NCBI GenBank assembly: GCA_003222195.1
Contig: QHVB01000036.1
Coordinates: 1 to 64,000 of the forward strand
Source of the DNA: Gemmatimonadota bacterium
GTDB lineage: Bacteria; Gemmatimonadota; Gemmatimonadetes; Gemmatimonadales; GWC2-71-9
Direction of reading: 5' to 3'
Length of the DNA stretch: 64,000 nucleotides
Part shown: positions 51,067-60,499 of the stretch, piece after piece
Numbering within the stretch: position 1 is the stretch's first letter
How the letters are laid out: every line of letters starts with the position of its first letter
The notes under the pieces: generated by a model
Database searches by the model: none
What the model was told of the DNA's origin: nothing
The model's input: the letters and a program-made list of their open reading frames with translations, nothing else
Position numbers and translations under genes: made by a program

Positions 51067-53831
51067 CTCTTTCCAGCGAGTTGGCGCAGCACGTACTCCA
51101 GAATCCCGCCGTGCTTGTAGTACAGCAGCTCCTGCGGCGTATCGATACGGACCAGCGCCTTGAAGCTCGTGACCTTGCCCTCATCGGACGTCGCGGTGAC
51201 GGTCAGCTCTTTCGGCATGTCACTCAGGCCAGGAATGTCGAAGCGCTCTTTCCCCGAGAGGCCGAGTGTGTCGGCATTCTGACCCGGCGCGAACTGCAGC
51301 GGCAGGATCCCCATCCCGACCAGATTCGAGCGATGGATGCGCTCGAAGCTCTCGGCGATGACGGCGCGCACGCCCAGGAGTCGCGGGCCTTTCGCCGCCC
51401 AGTCGCGTGACGATCCCGCGCCGTACTCTTTTCCCGCGAGGACAATCAGCGGTGTACCCTCAGCAGCGTACTTGAGCGACGCGTCGAAGATCGTCATCCC
51501 CTCACCATCCGGGAGGTGGACCGTGAACGGTCCTTCGGTGCCCGGAGCGAGGAGGTTCTTGAGTCGCACGTTGGCGAACGTACCGCGGACCATCACTTCG
51601 TGATTACCGCGGCGCGCGCCATAGGAGTTGAAGTCGAGCGGCTGCACGCCAAGACTGACCAGATACTGACCGGCGGGACTCGTCTTGCGAATCGATCCGG
51701 CGGGAGAGATGTGATCGGTCGTGATGCTGTCCCCCAAGAGGCAGAGCACGCGCGCGCCGCGGATGTCGCGCACCGGTGCAGGCTCGACCGGCATGCCGTC
51801 GAAGTACGGTGCTCGGCGGATGTATGTGGACGTGGGCTCCCACGCGAAGCGATCGCCTTCCGGCACGGGCAAGCCGCGCCAGCGCTCGTCACCGTCGAAC
51901 ACCTGTGCGTAGCTCTTGCGGAACATCGCCGACTTGATCGAGCGAGCGATGACCTCGGCCACTTCTTTGCTCGAAGGCCAGATGTCGCGCAGGAACACGG
52001 GCCCGTCGATGCCGATGCCGAGCGGCTCGGTGTGGAAGTCGATATCGATGCGGCCCGCGAGCGCGTACGCCACGACCAGCGGCGGCGAGGCGAGGTAGTT
52101 GGCGCGCACTTCCTGTTGAATCCGGCCCTCGAAGTTGCGATTCCCCGAGAGCACCGAGCAGACGACGAGGTCGCACTCCGCGATCGCGGTGGACACGGCC
52201 TCTGGCAGCGGCCCGGAGTTGCCAATGCACGTCGTGCAGCCATAGCCGACGAGGTGAAAGCGCAGCGTCTCGAGCGGCTTCATGAGATCCGCCAACTCGA
52301 GATAGTCCGTGACCACTTTGGAGCCGGGGGCGAGGCTCGTCTTGACCCACGGCTTCGAGCGCAGGCCGCGATCGACCGCTTTCTTGGCCATGAGCGCCGC
52401 CGCGATCATGACAGAGGGGTTTGAGGTATTGGTGCAGCTCGTGATCGCGGCGATCACCACCGAGCCGTGATGCAGCACGCAGTCCTGGTTGTCGATGCGA
52501 AGTGTAGCCTTGGACGGTTTGGCGGGAGGTGCCGCGACCGCGGCGGCTGGGTGGCCGCCTTCGCCCTCCCAGCGTCCCATGGCGTTCACCGCCGGCACCG
52601 GCGCTGGCCTCATCAGCGTCGGCAACGCCTCCGCAAACTTGCGCGGCACTTCCCCCAGTCCCACGCGATCCTGCGGCCGGCGCGGCCCCGCCATGCTGGA
52701 TTCAACGGTCGCCAGGTTCAACTCGAGCGTGTCACTGTAGACCGGCTCGGCGGCCTCGGGCGTATGGAAGAGGCCCTGCTCCTTCATGTAGGCCTCGACC
52801 AGCTGCACGTGCTCGGCCGGGCGGCCCGTGAACTCGAGATAGCGCAGGGTCTCCTGATCGACCGGGAAAATGCCGATGGTGGCGCCGTACTCGGGGGCCA
52901 TGTTCCCGATCGTCGCGCGATCGGCCAGCGGCAGCGTAGACACACCTGGGCCGAAGAACTCGACGAACTTTCCCACGACCCCTTTGGCGCGAAGCATCTG
53001 CGTAACGGTCAGTACGAGATCGGTCGCCGTCGCGCCCTCGGTGAGGCGCCCGCTCAGTCGGAATCCAACGACCTGCGGAATGAGCATCGAGACGGGCTGG
53101 CCGAGCATGGCGGCTTCGGCTTCGATGCCTCCGACGCCCCAACCCACGACGCCGAGCCCGTTGATCATCGTCGTATGAGAATCGGTCCCGACCAGTGTAT
53201 CGGGATATGCTTGGGCAGGACCGTCCGACCGTCCGACCGCCCGACCATCCGACGTAAACACCACGCGCGCGAGGTACTCGAGGTTGACCTGGTGTACGAT
53301 CCCCGTGTCGGGCGGCACGACCTTGAAGCCCGAGAAGGCTTTTTGCGCCCAGCGCAGCAACGCGTAGCGCTCACGGTTGCGCTGGAACTCGAGGTCCGCA
53401 TTGACCTGGAAGGCGCGGGGCGTGCCGAACTCGTCCACGATCACCGAGTGGTCGATCACGAGCTCGGCGGGGAGCAACGGATTCACGCGCTTCGGGTCGC
53501 CGCCCATCTGCACCATCGCGTCACGCATGGCGGCGAGATCCACGACCGCGGGGACGCCCGTGAAGTCTTGCAGCAGGACGCGCGCAGGCATGAATGCAAT
53601 TTCTTCGTCCGGCACCTTCCGGGGGTCCCAGCGCGCCAGGTTCTCGAGATCTTCGGGCCGGACGACGCGCCCATCTTCGCGGCGCAGCAGGTTTTCGAGC
53701 AGGATCTTCAGCGAGTAGGGGAGTTTGGCGATGGACAGTCCACGGCGCTCGAGCGCGTCGAGGCGGTAGATCTCGTACGCCCGCCCGCCCGCCTTCAGCG
53801 TGGCGCGGCTCCCGAAACTGTTTCCACTCAT
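51063..53831 (-). CDS. acnA: Aconitate hydratase A
   Basis: 922-residue [4Fe-4S] enzyme of the TCA cycle, converting citrate to isocitrate. Cluster ligands: [10 protein letters not shown] and [12 protein letters not shown]. The swivel domain has [18 protein letters not shown], and [35 protein letters not shown] is conserved. The stretch [15 protein letters not shown] just before it is encoded by an octamer array (53219-53253) and replaces the short acidic loop usual at this place; a Pro/Ala-rich linker near residues 405-430 is also longer than usual. Start ATG 53831 overlaps the stop of the upstream membrane protein gene. Confidence 0.97.
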   Translation of the reverse strand: MSGNSFGSRATLKAGGRAYEIYRLDALERRGLSIAKLPYSLKILLENLLRREDGRVVRPEDLENLARWDPRKVPDEEIAFMPARVLLQDFTGVPAVVDLAAMRDAMVQMGGDPKRVNPLLPAELVIDHSVIVDEFGTPRAFQVNADLEFQRNRERYALLRWAQKAFSGFKVVPPDTGIVHQVNLEYLARVVFTSDGRAVGRSDGPAQAYPDTLVGTDSHTTMINGLGVVGWGVGGIEAEAAMLGQPVSMLIPQVVGFRLSGRLTEGATATDLVLTVTQMLRAKGVVGKFVEFFGPGVSTLPLADRATIGNMAPEYGATIGIFPVDQETLRYLEFTGRPAEHVQLVEAYMKEQGLFHTPEAAEPVYSDTLELNLATVESSMAGPRRPQDRVGLGEVPRKFAEALPTLMRPAPVPAVNAMGRWEGEGGHPAAAVAAPPAKPSKATLRIDNQDCVLHHGSVVIAAITSCTNTSNPSVMIAAALMAKKAVDRGLRSKPWVKTSLAPGSKVVTDYLELADLMKPLETLRFHLVGYGCTTCIGNSGPLPEAVSTAIAECDLVVCSVLSGNRNFEGRIQQEVRANYLASPPLVVAYALAGRIDIDFHTEPLGIGIDGPVFLRDIWPSSKEVAEVIARSIKSAMFRKSYAQVFDGDERWRGLPVPEGDRFAWEPTSTYIRRAPYFDGMPVEPAPVRDIRGARVLCLLGDSITTDHISPAGSIRKTSPAGQYLVSLGVQPLDFNSYGARRGNHEVMVRGTFANVRLKNLLAPGTEGPFTVHLPDGEGMTIFDASLKYAAEGTPLIVLAGKEYGAGSSRDWAAKGPRLLGVRAVIAESFERIHRSNLVGMGILPLQFAPGQNADTLGLSGKERFDIPGLSDMPKELTVTATSDEGKVTSFKALVRIDTPQELLYYKHGGILEYVLRQLAGKS
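53219..53253. repeat. Octamer direct repeats inside acnA
   Basis: Four GACCGTCC-type octamers in a row (53219-53250) plus a partial unit. In the protein they encode [12 protein letters not shown], a surface loop. The unit is related in style to the arrays at 36050, 40785 and 60367. Confidence 0.75.
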
Positions 53832-54220
53832 TGCGGCAGTACCTTCACAGCGACGACGAAATACTCGGTTTCGCCGAAGCAGGTCGTGGGAACTCCCTTG
53901 TGTTGCTGATAGGTCAGCGCGACGCGCCTGCCCAGCGAATGATTGATGTACTCCGCGACCTGGTCATCCCGCACGGTGAAATAGAACTTCTCCGGGTTGG
54001 TCCCGGGCATCGATACCATCGCCAGCTCACCTTCCCACGTTTTGCAGAGCCACCCCTTGTTGGAGAACTTCTGCACGAAGCCGGCGCGCTCGCCTTCGGA
54101 ATAGCTCCAATTGAGTGCCGACCACGTGTACAGCGCAAAAACCAGGATGGGCGTGAGAAGGATCCCGGCGATGATGAGCTTGCGCTTGCGCGTGAGCTGG
54201 AAATTGAAATCGAAATTCAC
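53828..54220 (-). CDS. Hypothetical single-pass membrane protein (130 aa)
   Basis: Starts at GTG 54220. One membrane helix (about residues 14-32, [19 protein letters not shown]) precedes a periplasmic domain with [34 protein letters not shown] and ends [31 protein letters not shown]. Similar small proteins are widespread but uncharacterised, as far as I know; two Cys may form a disulfide. It overlaps the acnA start (ATGA) and the GNAT stop (GTGA). Confidence 0.75.
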   Translation of the reverse strand: MNFDFNFQLTRKRKLIIAGILLTPILVFALYTWSALNWSYSEGERAGFVQKFSNKGWLCKTWEGELAMVSMPGTNPEKFYFTVRDDQVAEYINHSLGRRVALTYQQHKGVPTTCFGETEYFVVAVKVLPQ

Positions 54221-54741
54221 GAGCGGGAATCTACTTCGTACGTTTCGGTCCGATAAGGCGTGAAGCCGCGTGCGAGGTAGTTCGGCAGGGCGTTGGGATG
54301 ATCCAGCGTGCACGTGTGCAGCCATACGCGGTTTGGCTCCAGCGCCCAGGCGTCGCGCACCGCGGTGGACAGCAGATGTTTCCCGAAGCCACGTCCGAAT
54401 TCGCGGGCCACGATCCCGAAATACGCGATCTCGACGGAGTCGTCCTCGGCGACGCGGCGCAGCTCGTACCATCCCGCGAGATCAGCCTGCTGTGCTCCGG
54501 CGATTCGGGTCGCGACAAACAGCTGAATGCCGGGGTCGGCGAGATGCTTCGTGATCTGCTCGTCCGACCAATCCCAGCGGTCGAACCAGTGAAAGGCTTC
54601 CCCGACGGTGCGATAGCACATGCGGTAGAGGTCCGGCGAGGGCTGCGGAGCACGCGCGATCGCGATGTTCGGGAAATCCCCGAATGCGGCCTTGAATTGC
54701 GTGGGCTCCTTGAGCTCCAGGTATGTGCGAGTTGCTTGCAT
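54217..54741 (-). CDS. GNAT family N-acetyltransferase
   Basis: 174 residues with the GCN5-related fold. The acetyl-CoA loop is EIAYFGIVAREFGRGFGKHLLSTAVRDAW (V-x-x-x-x-R/Q-G-x-G pattern), and the end HPNALPNYLARGFTPYRTETY is the classic C-terminal strand. Substrate unknown. It heads the reverse-strand run GNAT - membrane protein - acnA. Confidence 0.9.
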   Translation of the reverse strand: MQATRTYLELKEPTQFKAAFGDFPNIAIARAPQPSPDLYRMCYRTVGEAFHWFDRWDWSDEQITKHLADPGIQLFVATRIAGAQQADLAGWYELRRVAEDDSVEIAYFGIVAREFGRGFGKHLLSTAVRDAWALEPNRVWLHTCTLDHPNALPNYLARGFTPYRTETYEVDSRS

Positions 54742-54753
54742 GACCGAGAATCT

Positions 54754-54823
54754 AGGTGTCTGGTGTCAGGTGTCTGGTGTCAGTAGACACCACCTAGGCA
54801 CCTGACACCCGGCACCTGACACC
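54754..54823. repeat. Inverted 7/14-nt repeat array between GNAT and membrane-protein genes
   Basis: AGGTGTCTGGTGTC occurs twice (54754-54767, 54768-54781) and faces two GGCACCTGACACC(C) units (54797-54823). The arms can form a long imperfect hairpin. The right arm nearly matches a stretch inside hemE (4834-4855; 20 of 22 bases). Confidence 0.8.
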
Positions 54824-54837
54824 GTAGTTTTGTCCCA

Positions 54838-55197
54838 ATGACCTTCAACAAAATGGGCACCCTGCCCCTCCCGCTCGCGCTCCACCTCGCAACGTACACC
54901 GTGATCGGTTTGTTCTGCGCCTTCGCCGGCAGCCTCAACTTGATCGATCCCACAAAGATCTTCCCCAACGCCGTCATTTTCCTCGGCCTGGCAGGATTCA
55001 GCTGGGGATACGTGTTCGGCATTCTCATGGCGCGAAAGGAAGTGCTGGCTTTAGGACTGCTTGCCAGCATCGGCTACATCGTGGCGGGCATATGGCAGCT
55101 TGGCCCGCATTGGGCGCTGGGTGCGTTGCTCCTCGCGATCGGGGTCTACGGCCTGGCCGCACTCGCGTTGTACCGCCGGCAAATTCTCGAAGCCTAG
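54838..55197 (+). CDS. Four-helix membrane protein (119 aa)
   Basis: Nearly all hydrophobic: LHLATYTVIGLFCAFAGSLNLI, FPNAVIFLGLAGFSWGYVFGIL, VLALGLLASIGYIVAGIWQL and LGALLLAIGVYGLAALALY. No family is recognised. It begins right after the inverted repeat array and overlaps the convergent kinase gene by four bases. Confidence 0.6.
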   Translation: MTFNKMGTLPLPLALHLATYTVIGLFCAFAGSLNLIDPTKIFPNAVIFLGLAGFSWGYVFGILMARKEVLALGLLASIGYIVAGIWQLGPHWALGALLLAIGVYGLAALALYRRQILEA

Positions 55198-57111
55198 CCG
55201 ATCATGTTTTCGCGGACCGGAGCGGCCGGCAGCTCCACCACAAACCTGGCCCCGCCGAGGGTCTCGGAGTCCTCCAGCCAAATCCTGCCGCCGACCTCCG
55301 CCACCACACGCTGACAAATCGATAATCCCAGTCCCGACCCCTCGTCGGGACTCTTCGTTGTGAAGAATGGATCGAAGATGCGGCTGCGCACTTCCACCGG
55401 CACGCCCGGTCCTGAATCCTCGACGGTCAGGCGGACCCAGTCGTTGCGGGCTTCGGTCGCGAGCTCGATCACCGCCTTGGGGCGGCCGCGCACGGCGTGT
55501 TCGGCGTTGGTCATGAGATTGATGACGACCTGCTGGAGCTCCTGGCCGAGCCCTAACACCGCCTCGGCCGCCTGGTCCATGCGCGTGCGCACTTCGATGT
55601 TGTCCGCTCGCAGCACGCGCTGGCGGATCTCGGCGACGTCGCGGACCAGCTCGTTCAACTGGATGCGCACCGGCGTGAGGTCGGCCCGGCGTGCCAACCG
55701 CAGCAGGCTGCGCACAATGCGAGCCGCGCGATCGACTTCGCGCACGATCGTGGCGGCCGCGGTGCTGGCCTCTTCGTCCTTGGTCGAGCGCCCCAGGAGC
55801 TCGGCCTCCATGCGGATCGCGGCGAGCGGATTGTTGACCTCGTGCGCGACGCCGCTCGCGATTTCGCCGACCGTCGCGAGCTTCTCGCGCGCAATCAGCT
55901 CGCGCTGGGCGCGCAGCTCGTCGGTCCGGTCATAGAGCGCGACGAGCAGATCCTGCGATCCGAGGCCGCGCAGATCCGTCACCGTGCAATCACAAATGCG
56001 GCGATCGCCGGAGTCTTGCGTGACGAGCACGCGGCCATGCCATGGCTGCCCTTCCTGACGGCCGGTCAACACGAGTCGCACGGTGAGCCCGCTTGGCGAG
56101 AGCCCGAGCTTTTCGAGATGGCGCCCGACCGCCGCGTCTGTGGACTCCAGCCCGAAGACCTGCATTGCCGCCCCGTTCAGCTGTCGCACCGTCCCTGCTG
56201 TATCCACCAGCGCCATCGGCAAAGGACTCGCGTCGACCATCGCCCGTGCCCGGTCCGCGGCGGCGCGGGTCGCAGCGACGGCTTCGGAAAGCTCTATGCC
56301 CCCCGCGATGTGAGCGGCCACGGCAGACACGTACTGGAGCTCGTGCAGGCTGAACGGTGGCGGGTCCGGCGCGTCCGACTTCCGATACCGCAGCAGCCCG
56401 ACCGCGCCGACCGTTCCCTGCGAAATGCGCAGCGGTGCGATGAGCGCGGCGCGCACTCCCTCGGCCAGCCTCTTTGCGACGGGGCTCGCATCGGCATCCG
56501 CGCGCAAATCCGCCGTAATCATCGCCTCACCGGTCCGCACGACTCGACCGGTTGTGCTGTTCTCGAGGCCGAGGATCAGGCCCTCCCCTGCCGCGGCCTC
56601 GCCCAGCGCAGGGGACACCCGCAGGTGCTCGCCGTCCGGTTGTTTTAACGCGACGAAGGCGCCCTGCGCTTCGACTAGCTCCATCAGGCTTTGGAGTGTG
56701 TATCGCAAGAGCAGCTGCGTCTCCGGTGCCGCCAGCAGCCAGCGGGCCAACTCGACGACGAAGCTGCCGAGCCGCCGCTCGCGCTCGAGGGCCGCGCGCC
56801 GTCCCACCATCACTGCCAGCCGCGACGAAAACTCGATCGCCGCCTCGAGCTCCGAGACGGGGAGCGACGCCGGCGAGACTGACTTCGACGTGCCGTCCTT
56901 CCGGGTCGCGCCACTCCGCGCTCATGCTGCGTCCGGACCGGTCGTCGGCGCCCGCGGCTACCGAGCTGCTTTCGTTGACGCCGCGATAGCGAATCGACAC
57001 GCGCGCCCCGCCTGCCCAGTCGCTGAGGATACCAGCGGCGGCGCGCCAAAAGTCCCCCGAGCGTTTCGCCTCGCTCGCTTCCCGAAGCAGCGCCTGGAGA
57101 GCATCTCGCAT
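55194..57111 (-). CDS. GAF/PAS sensor histidine kinase with an apparent frameshift near 56870
   Basis: The long frame (55194-56813) encodes a GAF domain, a PAS domain (ARAMVDASPLPMALVDTAGTVRQLNGAAMQVFG), and a kinase core: H-box GVAHEVNNPLAAI, N-box INLMTNAEHAV, G1 DSGPGVP and G2 GSGLGLSI. Upstream, another frame from ATG 57111 encodes MRDALQALLREASEA... to GRHVEVSLAG, which looks like the missing N-terminus. It joins ASLPVSELEAAIEFSSRLAVMVGRR in the long frame only after a one-base shift at about 56866-56877. The gene is thus a frameshifted or mis-sequenced allele, or the kinase starts at 56813. There is no membrane segment, so it is a soluble sensor. Confidence 0.8.
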
Positions 57112-57181
57112 GCGGGCTCGAATATATGGGGCTTGGGGCTCGGGGGCTGGGTGCTGGGGAACCACGTGGCGTTGTGAAGGC

Positions 57182-58198
57182 ATGAGTACTGATCTCAGTT
57201 TGGTGGACGGCGAGCCCACCAAATCGGAGGCATTAGGGCCTCCCGCAGCATTTCCGGTCGATGCAGAGCTACTGGACGCTTATTCGCGTGCGGTGAGCGG
57301 GGTTGTCGAGCTTGCCGCGCCTGCCGTCGTCAGTGTCGAAGTTCAGCACCGCCGCCGCGGCGGTGCGGGAGGCGGTTCCGGATTCGTCTTTACGCCCGAT
57401 GGATTCATTCTCACCAATAGCCATGTCGCCCACGGTGCGAGCAAAACCGAGATCGCGTTCGCGGACGGCCGGCGCCTCCGCGCCGAGCTGGTGGGCGACG
57501 ATCCCGACACCGACCTCGCGGTGCTGCGAGTCGATGCCTCGTCACTCCTCGCGGTGCCGCTCGGCGACTCGGGGGCCTTACGCGTGGGGCAGGTGGTCAT
57601 CGCGATCGGCAACCCGCTCGGGTTTCAGAGCACCGTCACGGCCGGCGTCGTCAGTGCGCTGGGCCGGTCGTTCCGCTCCGTCTCCGGACGCCTGATCGAC
57701 AATGTGATCCAGACCGACGCCGCACTGAATCCGGGGAACTCGGGTGGTCCCTTGCTCGATTCGCGCGGCAACGTGATCGGCGTCAACACGGCGGTCATCC
57801 TGCCGGCGCAGGGCATCTGCTTCGCCGTCGCGGTGAACACGGTGAAGCTCGTCGTCGGGCACCTCATCGCGCACGGCCATGTGCGCCGCGCGCGGATCGG
57901 GGTGGGCGGGCAGAATGTGTCGCTGCCGCGCCTCGCGGTGCGCGCGCATCGCCTCATGCAGCCGAGCGGCGTGTTGATCACGACGGTAGAGACCGGCAGC
58001 CCGGCGGATCGGGCAGGACTCCAGCCGGGCGACATCGTCGTCGCGTTCGATGGCCAACCGGTGCATGGCATCGATGATCTCCATCGGCTGCTCACCGGCG
58101 AGCGCATCGGCGCCACGACCACGGTGGCAGCGGTTCGCAAAGCAGAACGTCTCGAGCTGCCAATTACCGCTACGGAGAGCGCAAAACCGAAGCCGTGA
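57182..58198 (+). CDS. HtrA/DegP-like trypsin-type serine protease with PDZ domain, no signal peptide
   Basis: 338 residues from ATG 57182. Triad: His81 (ILTNSHVAHG), Asp111 (PDTDLAVL) and Ser187 (NPGNSGGPLL). A PDZ domain covers about 240-330 (LITTVETGSPADRAGLQPGDIVVAFDGQPVHGIDDL). HtrA proteins are normally periplasmic, yet here the N-terminus MSTDLSLVDGEPTKSEALG is polar and no export signal is seen; the longer open frame above has none either. It may act in the cytoplasm, or the real start may differ. It is divergent from the sensor kinase. Confidence 0.88.
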   Translation: MSTDLSLVDGEPTKSEALGPPAAFPVDAELLDAYSRAVSGVVELAAPAVVSVEVQHRRRGGAGGGSGFVFTPDGFILTNSHVAHGASKTEIAFADGRRLRAELVGDDPDTDLAVLRVDASSLLAVPLGDSGALRVGQVVIAIGNPLGFQSTVTAGVVSALGRSFRSVSGRLIDNVIQTDAALNPGNSGGPLLDSRGNVIGVNTAVILPAQGICFAVAVNTVKLVVGHLIAHGHVRRARIGVGGQNVSLPRLAVRAHRLMQPSGVLITTVETGSPADRAGLQPGDIVVAFDGQPVHGIDDLHRLLTGERIGATTTVAAVRKAERLELPITATESAKPKP

Positions 58199-58220
58199 CG
58201 CGCTTGTGACAGCGCGGCAG

Positions 58221-58250
58221 TTGACCGGCGACGGCCCTCGTACCTACCTT
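58221..58250 (+). promoter_or_regulatory. Promoter of the leader peptide / HAD transcript
   Basis: TTGACC (58221-58226), 18-bp spacer, TACCTT (58245-58250). The expected start site coincides with ATG 58257, so the leader peptide message would be leaderless. Confidence 0.55.
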
Positions 58251-58256
58251 GGTGCC

Positions 58257-58328
58257 ATGACGAAGTGCGCCTGCAATCCGAAGATGCTCCTCACCGGGAA
58301 CCATTTGGGGGAGGCGGGCGCTAGCTAA
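58257..58328 (+). CDS. Candidate leader peptide (23 aa)
   Basis: ATG 58257 to TAA 58328 encodes MTKCACNPKM followed by LLTGNHLGEAGAS. It has no ribosome binding site, but its promoter is placed for leaderless translation. The near-adjacent Cys codons (C-A-C) and the terminator 28 bases after the stop recall a transcription-attenuation leader. It could also be a chance ORF. Confidence 0.45.
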   Translation: MTKCACNPKMLLTGNHLGEAGAS

Positions 58329-58356
58329 CGCGATGGGTTTAGTCGCAAACGCACAG

Positions 58357-58389
58357 AACGGCCCGCCCCACGATGGAGCGGGCCGTTTT
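58357..58389 (+). terminator. Terminator or attenuator before the HAD gene
   Basis: AACGGCCCGC (58357-58366), 11-nt loop, GCGGGCCGTT (58378-58387), then TTGTTGC. It lies 29 bases upstream of the HAD start codon and after a promoter that has only a 23-codon ORF in between, so it is well placed as an attenuator. Confidence 0.75.
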
Positions 58390-58417
58390 GTTGCGCAGCT
58401 TCAACGAAGGAGATGGA

Positions 58418-59242
58418 ATGAAGAGGCATTACCTGCTGGCAAGTGACTTCGATCAAACGTTGAGCTTCAACGACTCCGGCCTCGTGTTGAGCGAGATGCT
58501 GGGGATCAATAGTTTTCGCGAGCGCGTCGCCGCGCTTGCGCAGCTCAATCTGGTGCAACAGGGCGCCGAGCTGGCGTACCTGCTTGCCCACGATCCCGAT
58601 TTTCGCCGCGTGACCCGCAAGGACCTGCTGGCCGTGGGCCGGCGCGTGCGGCTCAAGCGGAATGTCGAGCTGCTCGGCCGGATGCTCGCGCAGGGAATCG
58701 ACGGACACCGCTTCGATTTCTACGTGATCTCGGCGGCTCCCGAGGAGGTCGTGCTGTCAGCCCTCGAGGGCATCGTCCCGGCCGATCACGTCGTGGGCAC
58801 CCGCTTTCAGTTCCAGGAAGACAGCGGTCAAATCGGCTCGCTCCTGCGGGTCGCCGCCGGCTACGGCAAGGTCGCCGCGGTCGAAGAGATCCGCGCGCGG
58901 CATGTCGTCCCACGCGATCAGGTGATTTATGTCGGCGACGGGCAGTCGGACATTCCGGTGATGCTGCACGTCAATCGCGGCGAGGGCTTCACGATCGCCG
59001 CGTCGGAGGCGCGGGAAATCGCGCAGATCGCCAAGCGCACGGTCATCAGCGACGACGCGCTGTCGGTGCTCGTGCCGCTGCTCGAGGAGATCGCCGGGTT
59101 CGGTCCGAGCCAGATCCGCGCGCTGTTCGAGGATCAGGGGCTCGTGATTCAGGAGTGGGACCGCGTGCGGACCGATTGGCTGACGATCCGCGACGGTGCC
59201 GGCGACGGCGTCATCCGGCTGGACGCCGCCGCCAGCGCCTAG
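58418..59242 (+). CDS. HAD-superfamily phosphatase (SerB-like)
   Basis: 274 residues from ATG 58418, with AAGGAG upstream. Motif I is ASDFDQTLS with nucleophile Asp10 and Asp12; motif II is YVISAAPEEV; motif III Lys in GYGKVAAVEEI; motif IV VGDGQSDIPVM. The helical cap between motifs I and II (about residues 25-95) places it with C1-type phosphatases such as phosphoserine phosphatase and relatives. The substrate is not certain. It follows a leader peptide plus terminator, so its expression may be set by attenuation. Confidence 0.87.
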   Translation: MKRHYLLASDFDQTLSFNDSGLVLSEMLGINSFRERVAALAQLNLVQQGAELAYLLAHDPDFRRVTRKDLLAVGRRVRLKRNVELLGRMLAQGIDGHRFDFYVISAAPEEVVLSALEGIVPADHVVGTRFQFQEDSGQIGSLLRVAAGYGKVAAVEEIRARHVVPRDQVIYVGDGQSDIPVMLHVNRGEGFTIAASEAREIAQIAKRTVISDDALSVLVPLLEEIAGFGPSQIRALFEDQGLVIQEWDRVRTDWLTIRDGAGDGVIRLDAAASA

Positions 59243-60499
59243 CTACCCGCGAATCGCGCCGAGGAATCGCCCCGGACTCGGTTCATAGCCCGGGAAGACG
59301 GCCCCAAGATCGGTCGCGCCGAGGTGACGCACGAGGATTTCGCCGAACAGATCGCGGAAATCGGTCGTGACGGCGACGTCGCGTCCCTCGAAGCGTTGCT
59401 CGACGCTGAGCCCCGGCCAACGCCCCAGCACCCGACCACCGTTCACGGGTCCACCGAGCGCGAGCATCGCGGTCGCGTGGCCGTGATCGGTGCCGCTGTT
59501 GCCGTTCTCGTGGATCGTTCGGCCGAACTCCGACATCGTGAGGACGACGACGTTGCGCATGCGGTCGCCGAGATCCTTGTCGAACGCGGCCAGCGCCAGG
59601 CCCAGCTCGCGCAGCCGCGCGGCCAGCTGGCCTTCGCTCGAGCCCTGATTCACGTGCGTGTCCCAGCCGCTGCAATCGGCGAAGGCGATCTCCAGCCCGA
59701 CGTCGGCTTTGATCAACTGCGCGATTTGCAGCAGGGTCTTGCCGAGCCGGCCCGGCGGATACTCGACGCCATTGTCGGGCCGGTACTGCGTGGGATCGGC
59801 GCGCTTCAACATCTGGACCGCTTCGAACCCCTCGCGCGACGACGACGCCAGCAAACCCGTGCCCGCGCCGTCGTACAGTTCTTCGAAGGCGCGTGTCAAA
59901 CGATCGCGCGCCGCTTCCTGCGGAACGCGTAGCCCGAACGCCTGGAGGTCGTCGATCGCAAGCGACGGGGCGCTGCCGGCGAGTGCGCGCGGCAGCTGGG
60001 GACCGAACGCGACCGCGCGGAACGGCGTATCGGCGTGCTCGCGGTCGTGCTGGCAGTAGCGATTCGCCCAGCCGTCCGCGGTGCTCTTCACCCCGGGCGT
60101 CCCTGTTTCCATGTAGTCCTGCGCGTCGAAGTGACTGCGCGTCGCATCGGGCGAGCCAATCGCGTGAATCGCGGCGAGGCTTTTGTTGTCCCACAGCGCT
60201 TTCAGCGGCGCCAGACTCGGATGCAGCCCGAAATGACCGTCGAGATCGACGACATCCGTCGCGGGAATGGCGATGCGCGGGCGCTCCTGGTAATACGCCG
60301 GCTCGCCGTGCGGCACGATCATGTTCAGGCCGTCGACCGCGCCGCGCTGAAACAGGCATACCAGGATCGGACGGTCGGACGGTCTGACCGTCGGACGGCG
60401 AGAGGCAAACGCCGCGCGGGCCAGGAACAGGGGATCGAGCCCCAGGCTCACCAGCGCGAGTCCACCAGCCCTGACAAACACGCGTCGCGAGATCGTCAT
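59243..60499 (-). CDS. DUF1501 protein with Tat signal
   Basis: 418 residues. The N-terminus ISRRVFVRAGGLALVSLGLDPLFLARAAFA is a twin-arginine signal peptide. The domain is related to the alkaline-phosphatase/sulfatase fold: CLFQRGAVDGLNMIVPHG, HFGLHPSLAPLKALWD, GWDTHVNQG, SEFGRTIHENGNSGTDHGHATAMLALGG. Such genes are usually paired with DUF1800 genes, as here (ATGA overlap); function unknown. Residues about 33-43 ([11 protein letters not shown]) are encoded by an octamer array. Confidence 0.92.
   Translation of the reverse strand: MTISRRVFVRAGGLALVSLGLDPLFLARAAFASRRPTVRPSDRPILVCLFQRGAVDGLNMIVPHGEPAYYQERPRIAIPATDVVDLDGHFGLHPSLAPLKALWDNKSLAAIHAIGSPDATRSHFDAQDYMETGTPGVKSTADGWANRYCQHDREHADTPFRAVAFGPQLPRALAGSAPSLAIDDLQAFGLRVPQEAARDRLTRAFEELYDGAGTGLLASSSREGFEAVQMLKRADPTQYRPDNGVEYPPGRLGKTLLQIAQLIKADVGLEIAFADCSGWDTHVNQGSSEGQLAARLRELGLALAAFDKDLGDRMRNVVVLTMSEFGRTIHENGNSGTDHGHATAMLALGGPVNGGRVLGRWPGLSVEQRFEGRDVAVTTDFRDLFGEILVRHLGATDLGAVFPGYEPSPGRFLGAIRG
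60367..60398. repeat. Octamer repeats inside the DUF1501 gene
   Basis: TCGGACGG at 60367-60374, 60375-60382 and 60391-60398, with TCTGACCG between. In the protein this gives [11 protein letters not shown], just after the Tat signal peptide. Same style as the array in acnA. Confidence 0.7.

Noticed and set aside
57128-57160. G-rich run (GGGGCTTG-type) before the HtrA gene, and its C-rich counterpart at 43398-43424, as further octamer arrays
   Set aside because: The periodicity is imperfect and G-run bias is high in this DNA; similarity to the clear arrays is only suggestive.
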